Source: Methanolobus zinderi (GTDB lineage Archaea; Halobacteriota; Methanosarcinia; Methanosarcinales; Methanosarcinaceae). Taken from it: a stretch of 64,000 nt of DNA. Where the stretch lies: NCBI RefSeq assembly GCF_013388255.1, contig NZ_CP058215.1, positions 2,046,001-2,110,000 on the forward strand, given 5' to 3'. The notes beneath the pieces are model-generated. The model saw only the letters and a list, made by a program, of their open reading frames with translations. It was not told the origin of the DNA and did not search any database. The stretch's first letter is position 1. The number at the start of each line of letters is the position of its first letter. Made by a program: the position numbers and the translations under genes. Shown here piece after piece: positions 54,645-63,410 of the stretch.

Positions 54645-54677
54645 TCATCCCCTCAGATGTGTGGATTCACATACCAT
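54645..54677 (-). CDS. Leader ORF 1 (10 codons)
   Basis: ATG 54677, ten sense codons (MVCESTHLRG), TGA at 54647-54645. The next leader ATG begins at the very next base (TGAATG). The block ATCTGAGGGGAT(A/G)AATGG before its ATG is repeated before leader ORF 2, so both carry the same Shine-Dalgarno. Translation evidence is positional only. Confidence 0.35.
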   Translation of the reverse strand: MVCESTHLRG

Positions 54678-55185
54678 TTATCCCCTCAGATAATGGTTGC
54701 TCGTTTTATCTTGATCCGTTGATACGTGATCACATCCGGAACACAATGTTTCCGTGTGACCTGCAATTACTTGAATGAAAGTAATAATATATAAATATTC
54801 CGTTTGATATTAGTAGGCATTTGTTTTTAGATAGAATAAAGCCCTATTAGCCCTTATTTTATCATTTTAAAGTATTAAGACAGCTATACTACCCTTCCTA
54901 CAAATTAGTAACTGCAATTCATGGTAGATATACCTTTCTTTTTTGCTCTGATAAAGGGATTGAACTCTCGCCATGGCATGTGAATACTGCATTAAAGTCA
55001 CAATTGTCCGAATAAACGTGTTAAAACATATTATTTGTCAAAAAACACTCTAATACAGGAAAACAGGCTGTTTTTTGTGAAAGCGAAAAATACGTACGAA
55101 CTGTGAAAAGATCCCAGAAAAAAGAAAGGCTGCCCTAAATATGCTTGCAGTTGATTTATATCTGATGATACCATAGTATGCCCCT
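54678..55185. promoter_or_regulatory. Promoter region of PAN and of the winged-helix gene
   Basis: About 508 bases without a gene, AT-rich. GATTTATATC at 55150-55159 is about 27 bases before ATG 55186 of the PAN gene, so the PAN message is probably leaderless. GATAAAACG near 54700 (minus strand) may serve the winged-helix operon. I see no hairpin or repeat in the rest. Confidence 0.4.
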
Positions 55186-56424
55186 ATGTCAAACAGTAGT
55201 GCTGAGTCGCCGGTTGACACTGAAAACCCGAATATGGGGACAAATATAGAGTCAGAAGATTCTGAAAACAAGGATGTTGATTCACTTCTCAAGGAGATAG
55301 AAGTCCTGAAAGTGAATAATGAGAACATGCGGGCAAAGCTACTTGAATCAAGTATGCTGGCCAACAGCTATCTGGAAGAAGCAAACAAACTCAAAAAACA
55401 GATAGAACAACTTACAAGGCCACCACTTTTCATTGCCAGTGTGATGGAAGTGGAAGATGACATGGCAGTCATAAGACAGCATGGTAACAACCAGGAGGTT
55501 GTCACAAAGATACCTGCGAATTTCCAGGGAGAGATCCAGCCCGGAATGAGGGTCTGTGTGAATGCTGCATTCTCTATAATATCCATTATCAGCAGGGCAG
55601 CCGATGTGCGCGCTCAGGTAATGGAACTTATCAATTCACCCGGAATAGACTATGATATGATAGGAGGACTTGACGATGTCCTCACAGAAGTTATCGAATC
55701 CGTAGAGTTACCGCTTACAGAGCCGGAACTCTTCGAGAACATAGGTATTGAGCCACCGACAGGAGTACTGCTCCACGGTGCCCCAGGTACCGGAAAAACA
55801 CTTATCGCAAAGGCTGTTGCGTCCCGCGCGCAGGCAACTTTTGTGCGTATGTCCGGTTCCGACCTGATCCAGAAGTTCGTGGGTGAAGGTGCGCGCCTTG
55901 TGAAGGACGTGTTCCAGATGGCAAGGGACAAGGCTCCCTCGATTCTGTTCATCGACGAGATCGATGCCGTGGGAGGTATGCGTACCCACGACGGTACCAC
56001 AGGTTCCGCGGAAGTCAACAGGACAATGCTCCAGTTACTTGCGGAGATGGACGGTTTTGACGCAACAAGGGATGTTAAGATCATTGCCGCAACCAACAGG
56101 ATAGACCTGCTTGATCCGGCATTGCTCCGCCCTGGACGTTTTGACCGTGTAATAGAGGTGCCGATACCCGATGAGAAGGGTCGCGCAGAGATCCTCAAGA
56201 TACACACCCGCAAGATGAATCTTGACTCCGATGTCGACTTTGACAAACTCGCAAGGCTGACAGACGGCCTGAGCGGTGCCGACCTCAAGGTTGTCACAAA
56301 GGAAGCCGGAATGTTTGTCCTCAGAAGACGCGGCGACAAGATAACAATGAAAGACCTCATGGAAGCCTACGAGAAGGTTGTCACAGAGGAAGATACAAGT
56401 ACACCACACGGTATGTTTGCATGA
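55186..56424 (+). CDS. pan: Proteasome-activating nucleotidase (PAN)
   Basis: 412 residues. Coiled coil (about 30-76), OB domain (about 80-155), then the AAA+ module: Walker A GAPGTGKT, Walker B LFIDEIDAVG, second region NRTMLQLLAEMDGF and RPGRFDRVIEVP. It unfolds proteins for the 20S proteasome. The C-terminal HbYX motif that opens the proteasome gate ends here MFA, with Phe where Tyr is usual, so docking may be weaker or the residue is tolerated. ATG 55186 with a TATA box at 55150 suggests a leaderless mRNA. Confidence 0.96.
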   Translation: MSNSSAESPVDTENPNMGTNIESEDSENKDVDSLLKEIEVLKVNNENMRAKLLESSMLANSYLEEANKLKKQIEQLTRPPLFIASVMEVEDDMAVIRQHGNNQEVVTKIPANFQGEIQPGMRVCVNAAFSIISIISRAADVRAQVMELINSPGIDYDMIGGLDDVLTEVIESVELPLTEPELFENIGIEPPTGVLLHGAPGTGKTLIAKAVASRAQATFVRMSGSDLIQKFVGEGARLVKDVFQMARDKAPSILFIDEIDAVGGMRTHDGTTGSAEVNRTMLQLLAEMDGFDATRDVKIIAATNRIDLLDPALLRPGRFDRVIEVPIPDEKGRAEILKIHTRKMNLDSDVDFDKLARLTDGLSGADLKVVTKEAGMFVLRRRGDKITMKDLMEAYEKVVTEEDTSTPHGMFA

Positions 56425-56504
56425 GCAAATATACCCATATTTTTTGAACGAAAGTTTAATATGCATTAAGTTACTTTCAAGATGCTGTTAAGCCAAAACC
56501 AATT

Positions 56505-56582
56505 GCTCCGATAGTGTAGCACGGCCAATCATGTAGGACTCTCACTCCTGCGACTGGGGTTCGAATCCCCATCGGAGCACCA
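56505..56582 (+). tRNA. tRNA-Glu (CTC anticodon)
   Basis: Acceptor GCTCCGA/TCGGAGC, anticodon stem TAGGA/TCCTG around CTCTCAC giving CUC (reads GAG), T arm TGGGGTTCGAATCCCCA. Discriminator A at 56579 and encoded CCA at 56580-56582. The 3' end faces an accessory region, a common integration site. Confidence 0.95.
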
Positions 56583-56857
56583 TTCTTCTAATTTTCTTTA
56601 ATGGCGTTCATTAAAAACGTTATTTCAGGATATATATTGTTTTTCGATTTGGGTTTAAAGTTGAATTATTAATGCAACTTGCATATTTTTGATGACTGCA
56701 TGTCAAAAGTAGACTTAAGGCAGCAGATTGTTTTTACTCATGTTTTAGAAGTCATGCCGATTTAAAAGAGTGCCATTAGAAAATTTCGAACCTATTTTTC
56801 AAAGAATCATTTTATAACATACATGCAAAGAGCAGGCATGGAGGAGATATACATTAA

Positions 56858-56974
56858 ATGGCTTCGTGGGGATTCACTGAAAAAAAGACCTGGGCGAATC
56901 ATTATTTGGAGATTGACCCCGAACTGGTGAGGAAAGAGTATTTGTCATGTGTTCCGGAATTAATAATCTATTAA
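56858..56974 (+). CDS. Short ORF or gene fragment, 38 residues
   Basis: ATG 56858 to TAA 56974. The peptide starts MASWGFTEKKTWANHYLEID and reads like the N-terminus of a longer soluble protein, but stops after 38 residues. GGAGGAG is present but eleven bases away. It is in the spacer between tRNA-Glu and the interrupted gene, and is probably a remnant of an inserted gene. The rest of 56583-57027 shows no ORF. Confidence 0.3.
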   Translation: MASWGFTEKKTWANHYLEIDPELVRKEYLSCVPELIIY

Positions 56975-57027
56975 ACTACTAAGCAAAAACTAAATGTTTT
57001 TTACAAGTAAAAATACTTCTTTTGGTT

Positions 57028-57546
57028 ATGTCACTACCACCAAGCATAGAAATGCCTACTGAAGCAGATATTATAAAGGCATGTAAAGAATTTGAAACAT
57101 ATGAAACAAGAGATGTCATGTATAAAGTTGCATTATTGCACATACAGAACTACTGGGAAAAACCAGTAGATATGGCAGATGCAATCGGAGTTTTGTTGTT
57201 ATCATGGAATCAACAGTTTTATAGAATTCACAAAGGCTTAGACCTTAAGAGAGTAGAAGATTGCATAATCAAAAACATGGATTACCTTAGTGAACTAAAA
57301 GGAAGAACAATCAATTCCTTATGAAACGAAGATGATGAGAATATTAAAACAATATTTAATGAATTCAATGATGCACTTCAAGGTTTGGATGGTGTGAAAA
57401 GTGCGGTATCGACAGCAAAAAAACTCCATTTGTTAGCCCCTGATTTTTTTCCACTATGGGACGCCAGTATAGCAAGAAAGTACAAGGTATATAAAAGATT
57501 ACAAATTGCCACCAATGGAAAAATCGATCCTAAAAATAATCGATGA
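57028..57546 (+). pseudogene. Interrupted hypothetical gene (in-frame TGA)
   Basis: The frame from ATG 57028 reads 98 residues, TGA at 57322-57324, then continues for 73 more codons (NEDDENIKTIFNEFNDALQG, then KKLHLLAPDFFPLWDASIARKY) to TGA 57544-57546. The segment HLLAPDFFPLWDxxIA is a pattern of uncharacterised bacterial proteins. Both halves read as coding, so the TGA is probably a nonsense mutation. AT-rich compared with the core genes, as expected of an acquired gene. Confidence 0.55.
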
Positions 57547-57579
57547 GTACAATTGTTCCAAATATTCTAAAAAATGGAT

Positions 57580-57861
57580 TTAACATACAATTGTTGCACT
57601 GATTTCTCTGAATCCCTTTACAGCACAAGGCCTTCCAGGTACAATATCATTAAAAGCATCATATGAAAAATCAATTCCATTTTCAATAAGCATTGGATAC
57701 AATTTTCTAAGATGTAATTCATGCAATTTTTTGTTGCCAAAATCTATTTGTTTTTTTCCTCGTGCTTCTCCACGTTTGCATACCTCGACATCATAACCGA
57801 GTTTTTCTGCAGTTTCAAAAAAGCGATTTACAAAATCATTAACATTGATAATTTTGGTCAT
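57580..57861 (-). CDS. Small hypothetical protein
   Basis: 93 residues from ATG 57861 (an upstream ATG at 57879 would add six). KIINVNDFVNRFFETAEKLG begins a helical basic protein; IDFGNKKLHELHLRKLYPML follows, and the C-terminus VPGRPCAVKGFRE is conserved-looking. No family recognised. AT-rich and convergent with the interrupted gene. Function unknown. Confidence 0.5.
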   Translation of the reverse strand: MTKIINVNDFVNRFFETAEKLGYDVEVCKRGEARGKKQIDFGNKKLHELHLRKLYPMLIENGIDFSYDAFNDIVPGRPCAVKGFREISATIVC

Positions 57862-57954
57862 ATGAAGTATTGTAAACACTCTTACTTATAAGAATTTTGT
57901 TTTCTTTGAAATAGGTACATCCCATACGTCGAACAATCCTTCGGTATAAGGAGC

Positions 57955-57984
57955 ATAGGGGCCCGGGCTGAAGCCCGGGCCCTA
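57955..57984. repeat. GC-rich palindrome
   Basis: TAGGGGCCCGGGCT-GA-AGCCCGGGCCCTA (about 57956-57984) is a 13-pair near-perfect hairpin with one bulged G and a GA loop, in sequence otherwise rich in A/T. It resembles the hairpin ends of IS200/IS605-like elements and may be a solitary end or a small non-autonomous element. Confidence 0.55.
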
Positions 57985-58050
57985 GAAGTGTAACTCCGTA
58001 TTTAGGATCTTGTAAAAAGTCAATAGAACATTATCAAAAATAAAGATTAA

Positions 58051-58734
58051 CTAAAGTAAAATACAAGAAAAAGAACCATCTTCATATCCAAAATATTTTA
58101 AACAATCCATGTACGATTGATTTATCTTTTTTGCGAACTCTCTGTCTGCGGTATAAAAATCAACAGGTTCTAATTTTGGAAGGTTAGTCATTAGTTCACG
58201 ATATATTTTCTCATCATTCGTATCTTTGAAATATACACTGGTTGTTTTTTCTTTTATGCCTGACAAGTGTTCATGATCAAGGCCTAATATAGAAATCTCT
58301 TCAGATATGTGCTGATCTAATCTTTTGAATAAAGATTGTGAATACCTTTCTCCAAGTTCTGCTAAAAAAGTAGGAAGAGCATCACGATTATTTTCTTGTA
58401 AAAAATCAACAACTTCATCATATACCAGGTCTAGAAAATTTGAGATTCCAGGATTTGAAGATTTTACTTTCTTGAAGGCTTGTACCAGCTTATCCTGATA
58501 CTCAAATTTAGTCATTTTAGTGTTATTGAAAATTGGCAAGATTTCCTTTAAAAGTTTTACAATTGTTTGATTAATTTTGTTCTTGAAGTTATTTTCAGAT
58601 TCTTTTAAAGCAGTTGAACACAAAAAAAGTTCATCATGTCTCCTATCTTTAAAAAGTATCAAACATTTTTTATGCAAGCGGTCTTTGGGATTAGCAAGAC
58701 CAATAATTATATTGGAATCGATTGAAAAATTCAT
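58051..58734 (-). CDS. PIN-like nuclease domain protein
   Basis: 227 residues. SIDSNIIIGLANP places an Asp at the first PIN position; ALKESE supplies a Glu; DFYTADREFAKKI carries the late Asp. The spacing fits a PIN RNase, but it is about 90 residues longer than VapC-type PINs and the middle (FLDLVYDEVVDFLQE, ELGERYSQSLFKRL) is extra. I do not recognise the subfamily. The gene starts two bases after the stop of the partner gene at 58737, so the two are one unit. AT-rich island context. Confidence 0.6.
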   Translation of the reverse strand: MNFSIDSNIIIGLANPKDRLHKKCLILFKDRRHDELFLCSTALKESENNFKNKINQTIVKLLKEILPIFNNTKMTKFEYQDKLVQAFKKVKSSNPGISNFLDLVYDEVVDFLQENNRDALPTFLAELGERYSQSLFKRLDQHISEEISILGLDHEHLSGIKEKTTSVYFKDTNDEKIYRELMTNLPKLEPVDFYTADREFAKKINQSYMDCLKYFGYEDGSFSCILL

Positions 58735-58736
58735 TT

Positions 58737-59477
58737 TTACAGTGCTAAAACTTCGAAAACTGCATCGTTATCTTTTACATTTTGGCTATCAATATAATTG
58801 CTTAAACTTAAGAATGAATGGAAAACCTGAAAATCATCAAATGTAACTTTGCCCCGATGAAAAGCTTCAACATAGATTAAAGAAAAAACCAATTTATTCA
58901 AAACTTGTGAATCACTCGTTTTGCTAACCGGAATTTTTAAAGCTTCTTTTGTAGTTTCTTGTATCAGATAAAATACTTGATTTAAAACCAACAACTGATC
59001 TATATCTTGATCAACATTCCACATTTCAGAGTTAATTACATCCCTTATGGAAACAATTCTTCCATTCAATTTTTGAAGAGACAGATTTAAAATCTGATGC
59101 ATCTGTTTTGTATTCATATTAACTCTTTGATGGTGCAAATCTTTGAAAATATCTTTTATCTCATCTAATTCAGTTATCGTTTTCTCCAGATCTTTAACAA
59201 AGTTCTTATCGTTCGTCCTAGTTGCTACAAGATCTGTAAAAGCATCTAGTATTTTTTCACGCTGCTCATAATCAAGATTAGAAATCTTGTTTATTCCTTT
59301 TTGGAATAAGTATGATTGACGCATAGACCTTAAGTAGTCAATCCCACCAGTAACAGGTCTCAATACAAATGTAATTGATTCAAACATATCAGTAGAAAAA
59401 CTATTTAAGATAGAGTTAACTGAACCAAATTCACCTGTATAACAACTTTCCATTATGTTGATATGTTCTATTTTCAT
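58737..59477 (-). CDS. Helical partner protein of the PIN cassette
   Basis: 246 residues, mostly helical and soluble. Not recognised. Long amphipathic helices (about 80-125; LVVLEKTITELDEIKDIFKD-like) and no metal or nucleotide motifs. It is the upstream gene of the pair; the PIN gene follows two bases after its stop. A neutralising or adaptor protein for the nuclease is a reasonable guess, with no direct evidence. No Shine-Dalgarno is obvious before ATG 59477. Confidence 0.5.
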   Translation of the reverse strand: MKIEHINIMESCYTGEFGSVNSILNSFSTDMFESITFVLRPVTGGIDYLRSMRQSYLFQKGINKISNLDYEQREKILDAFTDLVATRTNDKNFVKDLEKTITELDEIKDIFKDLHHQRVNMNTKQMHQILNLSLQKLNGRIVSIRDVINSEMWNVDQDIDQLLVLNQVFYLIQETTKEALKIPVSKTSDSQVLNKLVFSLIYVEAFHRGKVTFDDFQVFHSFLSLSNYIDSQNVKDNDAVFEVLAL

Positions 59478-59676
59478 AAATTTATAGCTTTCGCAGATTT
59501 AGTACTACAAAAACAAATCGCGAAATTAGAAGTTAGCATTAGATTTAGATCAATTCAATTTACCTCAAAAGGCAATTCATTCTTTCTGCAGATCTGCCAG
59601 GATATTTCTGCAGCTGTCTTGTTGAACTTCCCGGACAACACATTTTTTCGAGCACAAAGCTTAGCAAATGCTACCG

Positions 59677-60000
59677 TTATACCCCATCATTACCTTTTCT
59701 TCTCAGATATTTGCGTGCTTCCCCAAGATACAAAGCTCCTTCTCTCGGCTTTTCAGGCGGCTCCACCCGATCTATCCGTCTTGGTCTTGCATCACCTGTT
59801 TCAACCACATACAGGTCAGATTCAATATCACCGAAGAATACATTGTCAGGATCTTCCAATCCGTTTTGTGCCTTGATAGTATCCAGTGGTCCATGCTCAC
59901 TTTTTTTGATAGGGGATTGAGATTTCTTTTTACCAGATTCTACTTGTGGTTTACCTTCAGACTCTTTATCATTCTGCTCTTTACCCACTCTAATCACCAT
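59677..60000 (-). CDS. Hydrophilic hypothetical protein
   Basis: 107 residues, very charged and disordered-looking, with a short ordered end (FFGDIESDLYVVETGDARPR, GEARKYLRRKG). Not recognised. GTG five codons in has GGTGAT upstream and could be the start instead of ATG 60000. Competing plus-strand frames in the same interval are poorer because they are rich in rare codons and hydrophobic runs, so the minus frame is preferred with modest confidence. Beyond this lies the 60.1 kb gene. Confidence 0.4.
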   Translation of the reverse strand: MVIRVGKEQNDKESEGKPQVESGKKKSQSPIKKSEHGPLDTIKAQNGLEDPDNVFFGDIESDLYVVETGDARPRRIDRVEPPEKPREGALYLGEARKYLRRKGNDGV

Positions 60001-60153
60001 CTTAATATTTAATCCGAAACGACTTAAACATTACACTAAGATACAGATTATATCTGAAACTCTGCCGAAAACACTGGCGGTACACCCATTTGCTCTGAAT
60101 CCGCCTATAGCAAAGGTTAATGCATTTTAAATACTAGATCAGGGTAAGAAAAG

Positions 60154-61137
60154 ATGAGGATAAAGTCCTTTTTCCTATTAGCCATATTCATAGTCCTGTT
60201 GTCCAGCCAGGTCACTTCAGCTCATGTCCCCCGGTTTGCAGACGACGGATATTCCATCGATTCTGCAATAAAAGTCGAAGACCCGCTCAAATCATGGGTA
60301 TTCTATTCTCAACTTCCGGATAACAGCACTGTGCAATACTATACATTTCAGATGCAGAAAGGCGACAGACTCAAATTATCACTTTTAACACCACAAAGAG
60401 GAGATTTTGTTCCCAGTGTCGTCCTGACAGGTCCGGGTATTGATGAAAAAGAGGATGTTCCCGAATATATAGACATTCCCGAAAACAGCGGTGCATGGTC
60501 AATTGAAGGAAAAATGCCTGATAGAGCTTCTTATGAAGCCTTTACCCCTTCAAAACATTACACATTACTGGACATCGATACTACTGCGCCTGCGACCGGC
60601 CAGTATTACGTTGCAGTCCATTCCACAACGACCGGAGGAGAATATGCATTGGGAATCGGATATACAGAGTCATTCAAACTGACAGAATGGATAACAGTAC
60701 CGGCCTATACCATAAAAATACACCTGTGGGAAGGGCAATCCGTCTTTTCGATCTTCGCACCACTTGTTGTCACATTGCTGGCAGGACTTGTGATAGCATT
60801 CAAAAGACAAAAGAATCTTTCTTATTTTGCAATTGCAGGCATAATAGCAGGACTATTCTATATTGGAAGTGCAGCAATGAAGCTTTATCAGATGATGGTC
60901 GCAATGGAAGGAACCAGTGCGGGCCCTTCAATAGGCCTAACAACTGCCTTTATTATCGTTTCTGCAACACTTGGAATCATTCTCCTGAAGCTGTCATTAA
61001 AAGACACAATAGGAACTAAAGAAAGATCATTGATGCTCTTGATTGGTATAGCAGGTCTTTTTACATGGTCAGGGGTATTCATAGGTCCGGCAATTGCAAT
61101 AATGGCAGTCATTATCCCAGCAGATCTGCATCTTTAG
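60154..61137 (+). CDS. Exported membrane protein with beta ectodomain
   Basis: 327 residues. Signal peptide (MRIKSFFLLAIFIVLLSSQV, cleavage after TSA), an extracellular beta domain (about 30-180; STVQYYTFQMQKGDRLKLSL, QYYVAVHSTTTGGEYALGIG, as in PPC-type sandwich domains), then four membrane helices (about 200-220, 228-245, 262-285, 295-320). The order suits a surface receptor or lectin-like sensor anchored by a small membrane bundle. No family can be assigned. Single gene. Confidence 0.7.
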   Translation: MRIKSFFLLAIFIVLLSSQVTSAHVPRFADDGYSIDSAIKVEDPLKSWVFYSQLPDNSTVQYYTFQMQKGDRLKLSLLTPQRGDFVPSVVLTGPGIDEKEDVPEYIDIPENSGAWSIEGKMPDRASYEAFTPSKHYTLLDIDTTAPATGQYYVAVHSTTTGGEYALGIGYTESFKLTEWITVPAYTIKIHLWEGQSVFSIFAPLVVTLLAGLVIAFKRQKNLSYFAIAGIIAGLFYIGSAAMKLYQMMVAMEGTSAGPSIGLTTAFIIVSATLGIILLKLSLKDTIGTKERSLMLLIGIAGLFTWSGVFIGPAIAIMAVIIPADLHL

Positions 61138-61301
61138 TGTCTAATCCGGACATTTGAACAGAGGGTCAGGACAAATCAGGATATGCACAGAGCCGAATAC
61201 CAATTGTTTTTATCCCGGATCCAACAAATGGGCATTTTGGAATTTATAATAGCAAATAATCATACAAAAGATATTAAAAGTATTACCAACTTTAAACTTC
61301 C

Positions 61302-61949
61302 ATGATAACTATGACTGAATTCTCAACAGAAGACAAAAACAGAAAAATACCCGGCTTTGAAGAAGCCGCGAAGTTCCACGGTCATGTCTGTCCCGGACTG
61401 ACCATTGGTTATATTGCAGCCAAAGCGGGAATTGAAAAACTAAAAAGTGAAAGAGAGATAGACGAGCAACTTGTCACAATCGTGGAGAACGACGCATGTG
61501 GAGTGGATGCAGTGCAGGTCCTCACCGGATGCACAATCGGAAAAGGTAATCTCATCTACCGTGACCATGCAAAGCAGGTGTTCACATTCATCTGCAGAGA
61601 CAGTGGCAAAGCCGTCAGAGTGGCACTGAGAGCGAGCTTCAATATTGATGATATCGATCCCGAAGTCAGTGAACTACGGCCAAGGGTGATGTCAGGTACA
61701 GCCACAGAGGAAGAAACACAAGAATACAGGAAGCGCATGGACGGAATATCCAGGACCATGAGAGAAACTCCCGTAGAGGAAATGTTCGACATTAAGTTCG
61801 TGGATGTGGAAATCCCACAGAAAGCAAGGATATTCAACTCAGTCAAATGTTCAAAGTGCGGGGAAATGATGGCTGAATCCAGAGCAAGGGTTCAAAATGG
61901 AGAATTTGTCTGCATCCCGTGTTATGAAGAGTATACAAGAGGCTGGTAA
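61302..61949 (+). CDS. FmdE-family protein with zinc ribbon
   Basis: 215 residues. FHGHVCPGLTIGYIAAKAGI, the conserved CxGxxDAVQVLTG-like VDAVQVLTGCTIGKG and DHAKQVFTF give the FmdE N-terminal domain (formylmethanofuran dehydrogenase subunit E family); the C-terminus holds CSKCGEMM...CIPCYE, a Cys4 zinc ribbon. FmdE-type proteins are associated with molybdenum or tungsten enzymes; a cofactor-related role is probable but unproven. ATG 61302, or the ATG at 61311, is the start. Upstream of the iron-type transporter but with its own spacer of 291 bases. Confidence 0.85.
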   Translation: MITMTEFSTEDKNRKIPGFEEAAKFHGHVCPGLTIGYIAAKAGIEKLKSEREIDEQLVTIVENDACGVDAVQVLTGCTIGKGNLIYRDHAKQVFTFICRDSGKAVRVALRASFNIDDIDPEVSELRPRVMSGTATEEETQEYRKRMDGISRTMRETPVEEMFDIKFVDVEIPQKARIFNSVKCSKCGEMMAESRARVQNGEFVCIPCYEEYTRGW

Positions 61950-62240
61950 ATAACAAATTAAATTCTACAAACCTGCTTTCACGTTTTTAGATCTACAACT
62001 GCTTCTTTTTTCTTTTTAATACATTAACACGTTGTATTCATTGAATACAACAGTTTCCGACATTTTATTTTTGTCAATCAAAACTCTGGATGAAATTGAT
62101 TTCTCAAATCGCTCTATTTGCAAATACTTTTGTTTTTATGATTTTAGCTGTTTTTTGTTTTATCTAGTATGAAAAAACAATAAATTATTAATATTTAATT
62201 AACATAAGATGTGTAAAAGTAAGACGCTTGGAGAAGGCAA

Positions 62241-63410
62241 ATGAAGCAGAACAAAAGAAAACAGGTTATACTCGTTTTAACGCTACTGGCCCTTTTTTCA
62301 TTATTATCCGGCTGTATGGGAAACTCATCCGGCACTCAGGACACAGATACAACCGGCCATAGTGCCGATACGATAAGCATCACTGATGCAATAGGAAGGA
62401 CAGTGGAAGTACCGGAATCCCCCGAATATGTAATCTGTTCCGGTTCTGGATGCCTGAGATACCTTACATATCTTGAGGCGCAGGACAGGATCGTCGCCGT
62501 GGATAGCATAGAGACAAGGGAATCAGAGTATGACGCAAGACCATACGCACTTGCAAACCCACAGTTCAGGGATTACCCGGTTTTCGGAGAGTTCAGGGGT
62601 AACGATGATCCCGAGAAGATACTGACACTGGACCCGCAGCCACAGGTAATTTTTAAGACCTATTCAGCTTCGGGATATGACCCGGCGGAGTTGCAGGAAA
62701 AGACAGGAATTCCCGTAGTAGTCCTCAATTACGGAGACATGGTCAATAACAGGAATGAAATGTACCAGGCACTTCGCACAATGGGAGAGGTCATGGGCAA
62801 AGAAGAACGTGCAGAGGAGGTAATCTCATTCTTTGATACAAGTATTGCCGATCTCAATGAGCGTACCGCAGATATTGCAGAGGAAAATAAGACCACATGT
62901 TACGTAGGTGGTATAGCCAGGTCAGGTCCTCACGGTTTCCAGTCTACCGAGCCAAGTTATCCTCCTTTCCTGTTCACCAGCGCAAAGAATGTTGCATATA
63001 ATTCAAACCTCAGCACCGCAGAAGTCTCCAGAGAAAGCATACTCGGATGGGACCCCGAGATAATTTTTGTCGACCTGTCCACCGTACAGCTGGAAGATCA
63101 GTCAAGTGCCCTCTACCAGCTTCGACATGATGAATCATACCAGCAGTTAAGCGCGGTCAAAAGCGGCGAAGTCTACGGAGTACTGCCATACAACTGGTAC
63201 ACACAGAACCACGGATCCGTACTCGCAGACGCTTATTTTGCAGGTAAACTACTGTATCCCGACAAGTTCGAGGATGTTGACCTTGAGGAAAAGACAATAG
63301 AGATCTATACATTCCTGGTGGCAGGAGGCGATGAGCAGAAGGGACGGGAAGTCTACGAGAATATGATAAATGTCTTCTCAGTCCCTGCATTCACAAAAAT
63401 GGATGTATGA
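62241..63410 (+). CDS. Iron/siderophore-type ABC substrate-binding lipoprotein
   Basis: 389 residues. Signal with lipobox LLSGCMG (Cys25), then the two-lobed BtuF/FepB-like fold: VEVPESPEYVICSGSGCLRY, ILTLDPQPQVIF, and late Trp/Tyr residues (LPYNWYTQNHGS). Such proteins bind iron chelates, haem or cobalamin outside the cell. GGAG eight bases before ATG 62241. Its stop overlaps the ATG of the permease (ATGA), so the two are coupled. Substrate not assignable. Confidence 0.88.
   Translation: MKQNKRKQVILVLTLLALFSLLSGCMGNSSGTQDTDTTGHSADTISITDAIGRTVEVPESPEYVICSGSGCLRYLTYLEAQDRIVAVDSIETRESEYDARPYALANPQFRDYPVFGEFRGNDDPEKILTLDPQPQVIFKTYSASGYDPAELQEKTGIPVVVLNYGDMVNNRNEMYQALRTMGEVMGKEERAEEVISFFDTSIADLNERTADIAEENKTTCYVGGIARSGPHGFQSTEPSYPPFLFTSAKNVAYNSNLSTAEVSRESILGWDPEIIFVDLSTVQLEDQSSALYQLRHDESYQQLSAVKSGEVYGVLPYNWYTQNHGSVLADAYFAGKLLYPDKFEDVDLEEKTIEIYTFLVAGGDEQKGREVYENMINVFSVPAFTKMDV

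Noticed and set aside
59463-59876. Plus-strand frames opposite the hydrophilic protein gene
   Set aside because: They are hydrophobic and Ser/Phe-rich in the manner of antisense frames, with no ribosome sites.
56580-60000. A second copy of the tRNA-Glu 3' end marking an attachment site
   Set aside because: I searched for the GTTCGAATCCCCATCGG core by eye and saw no repeat in the window.
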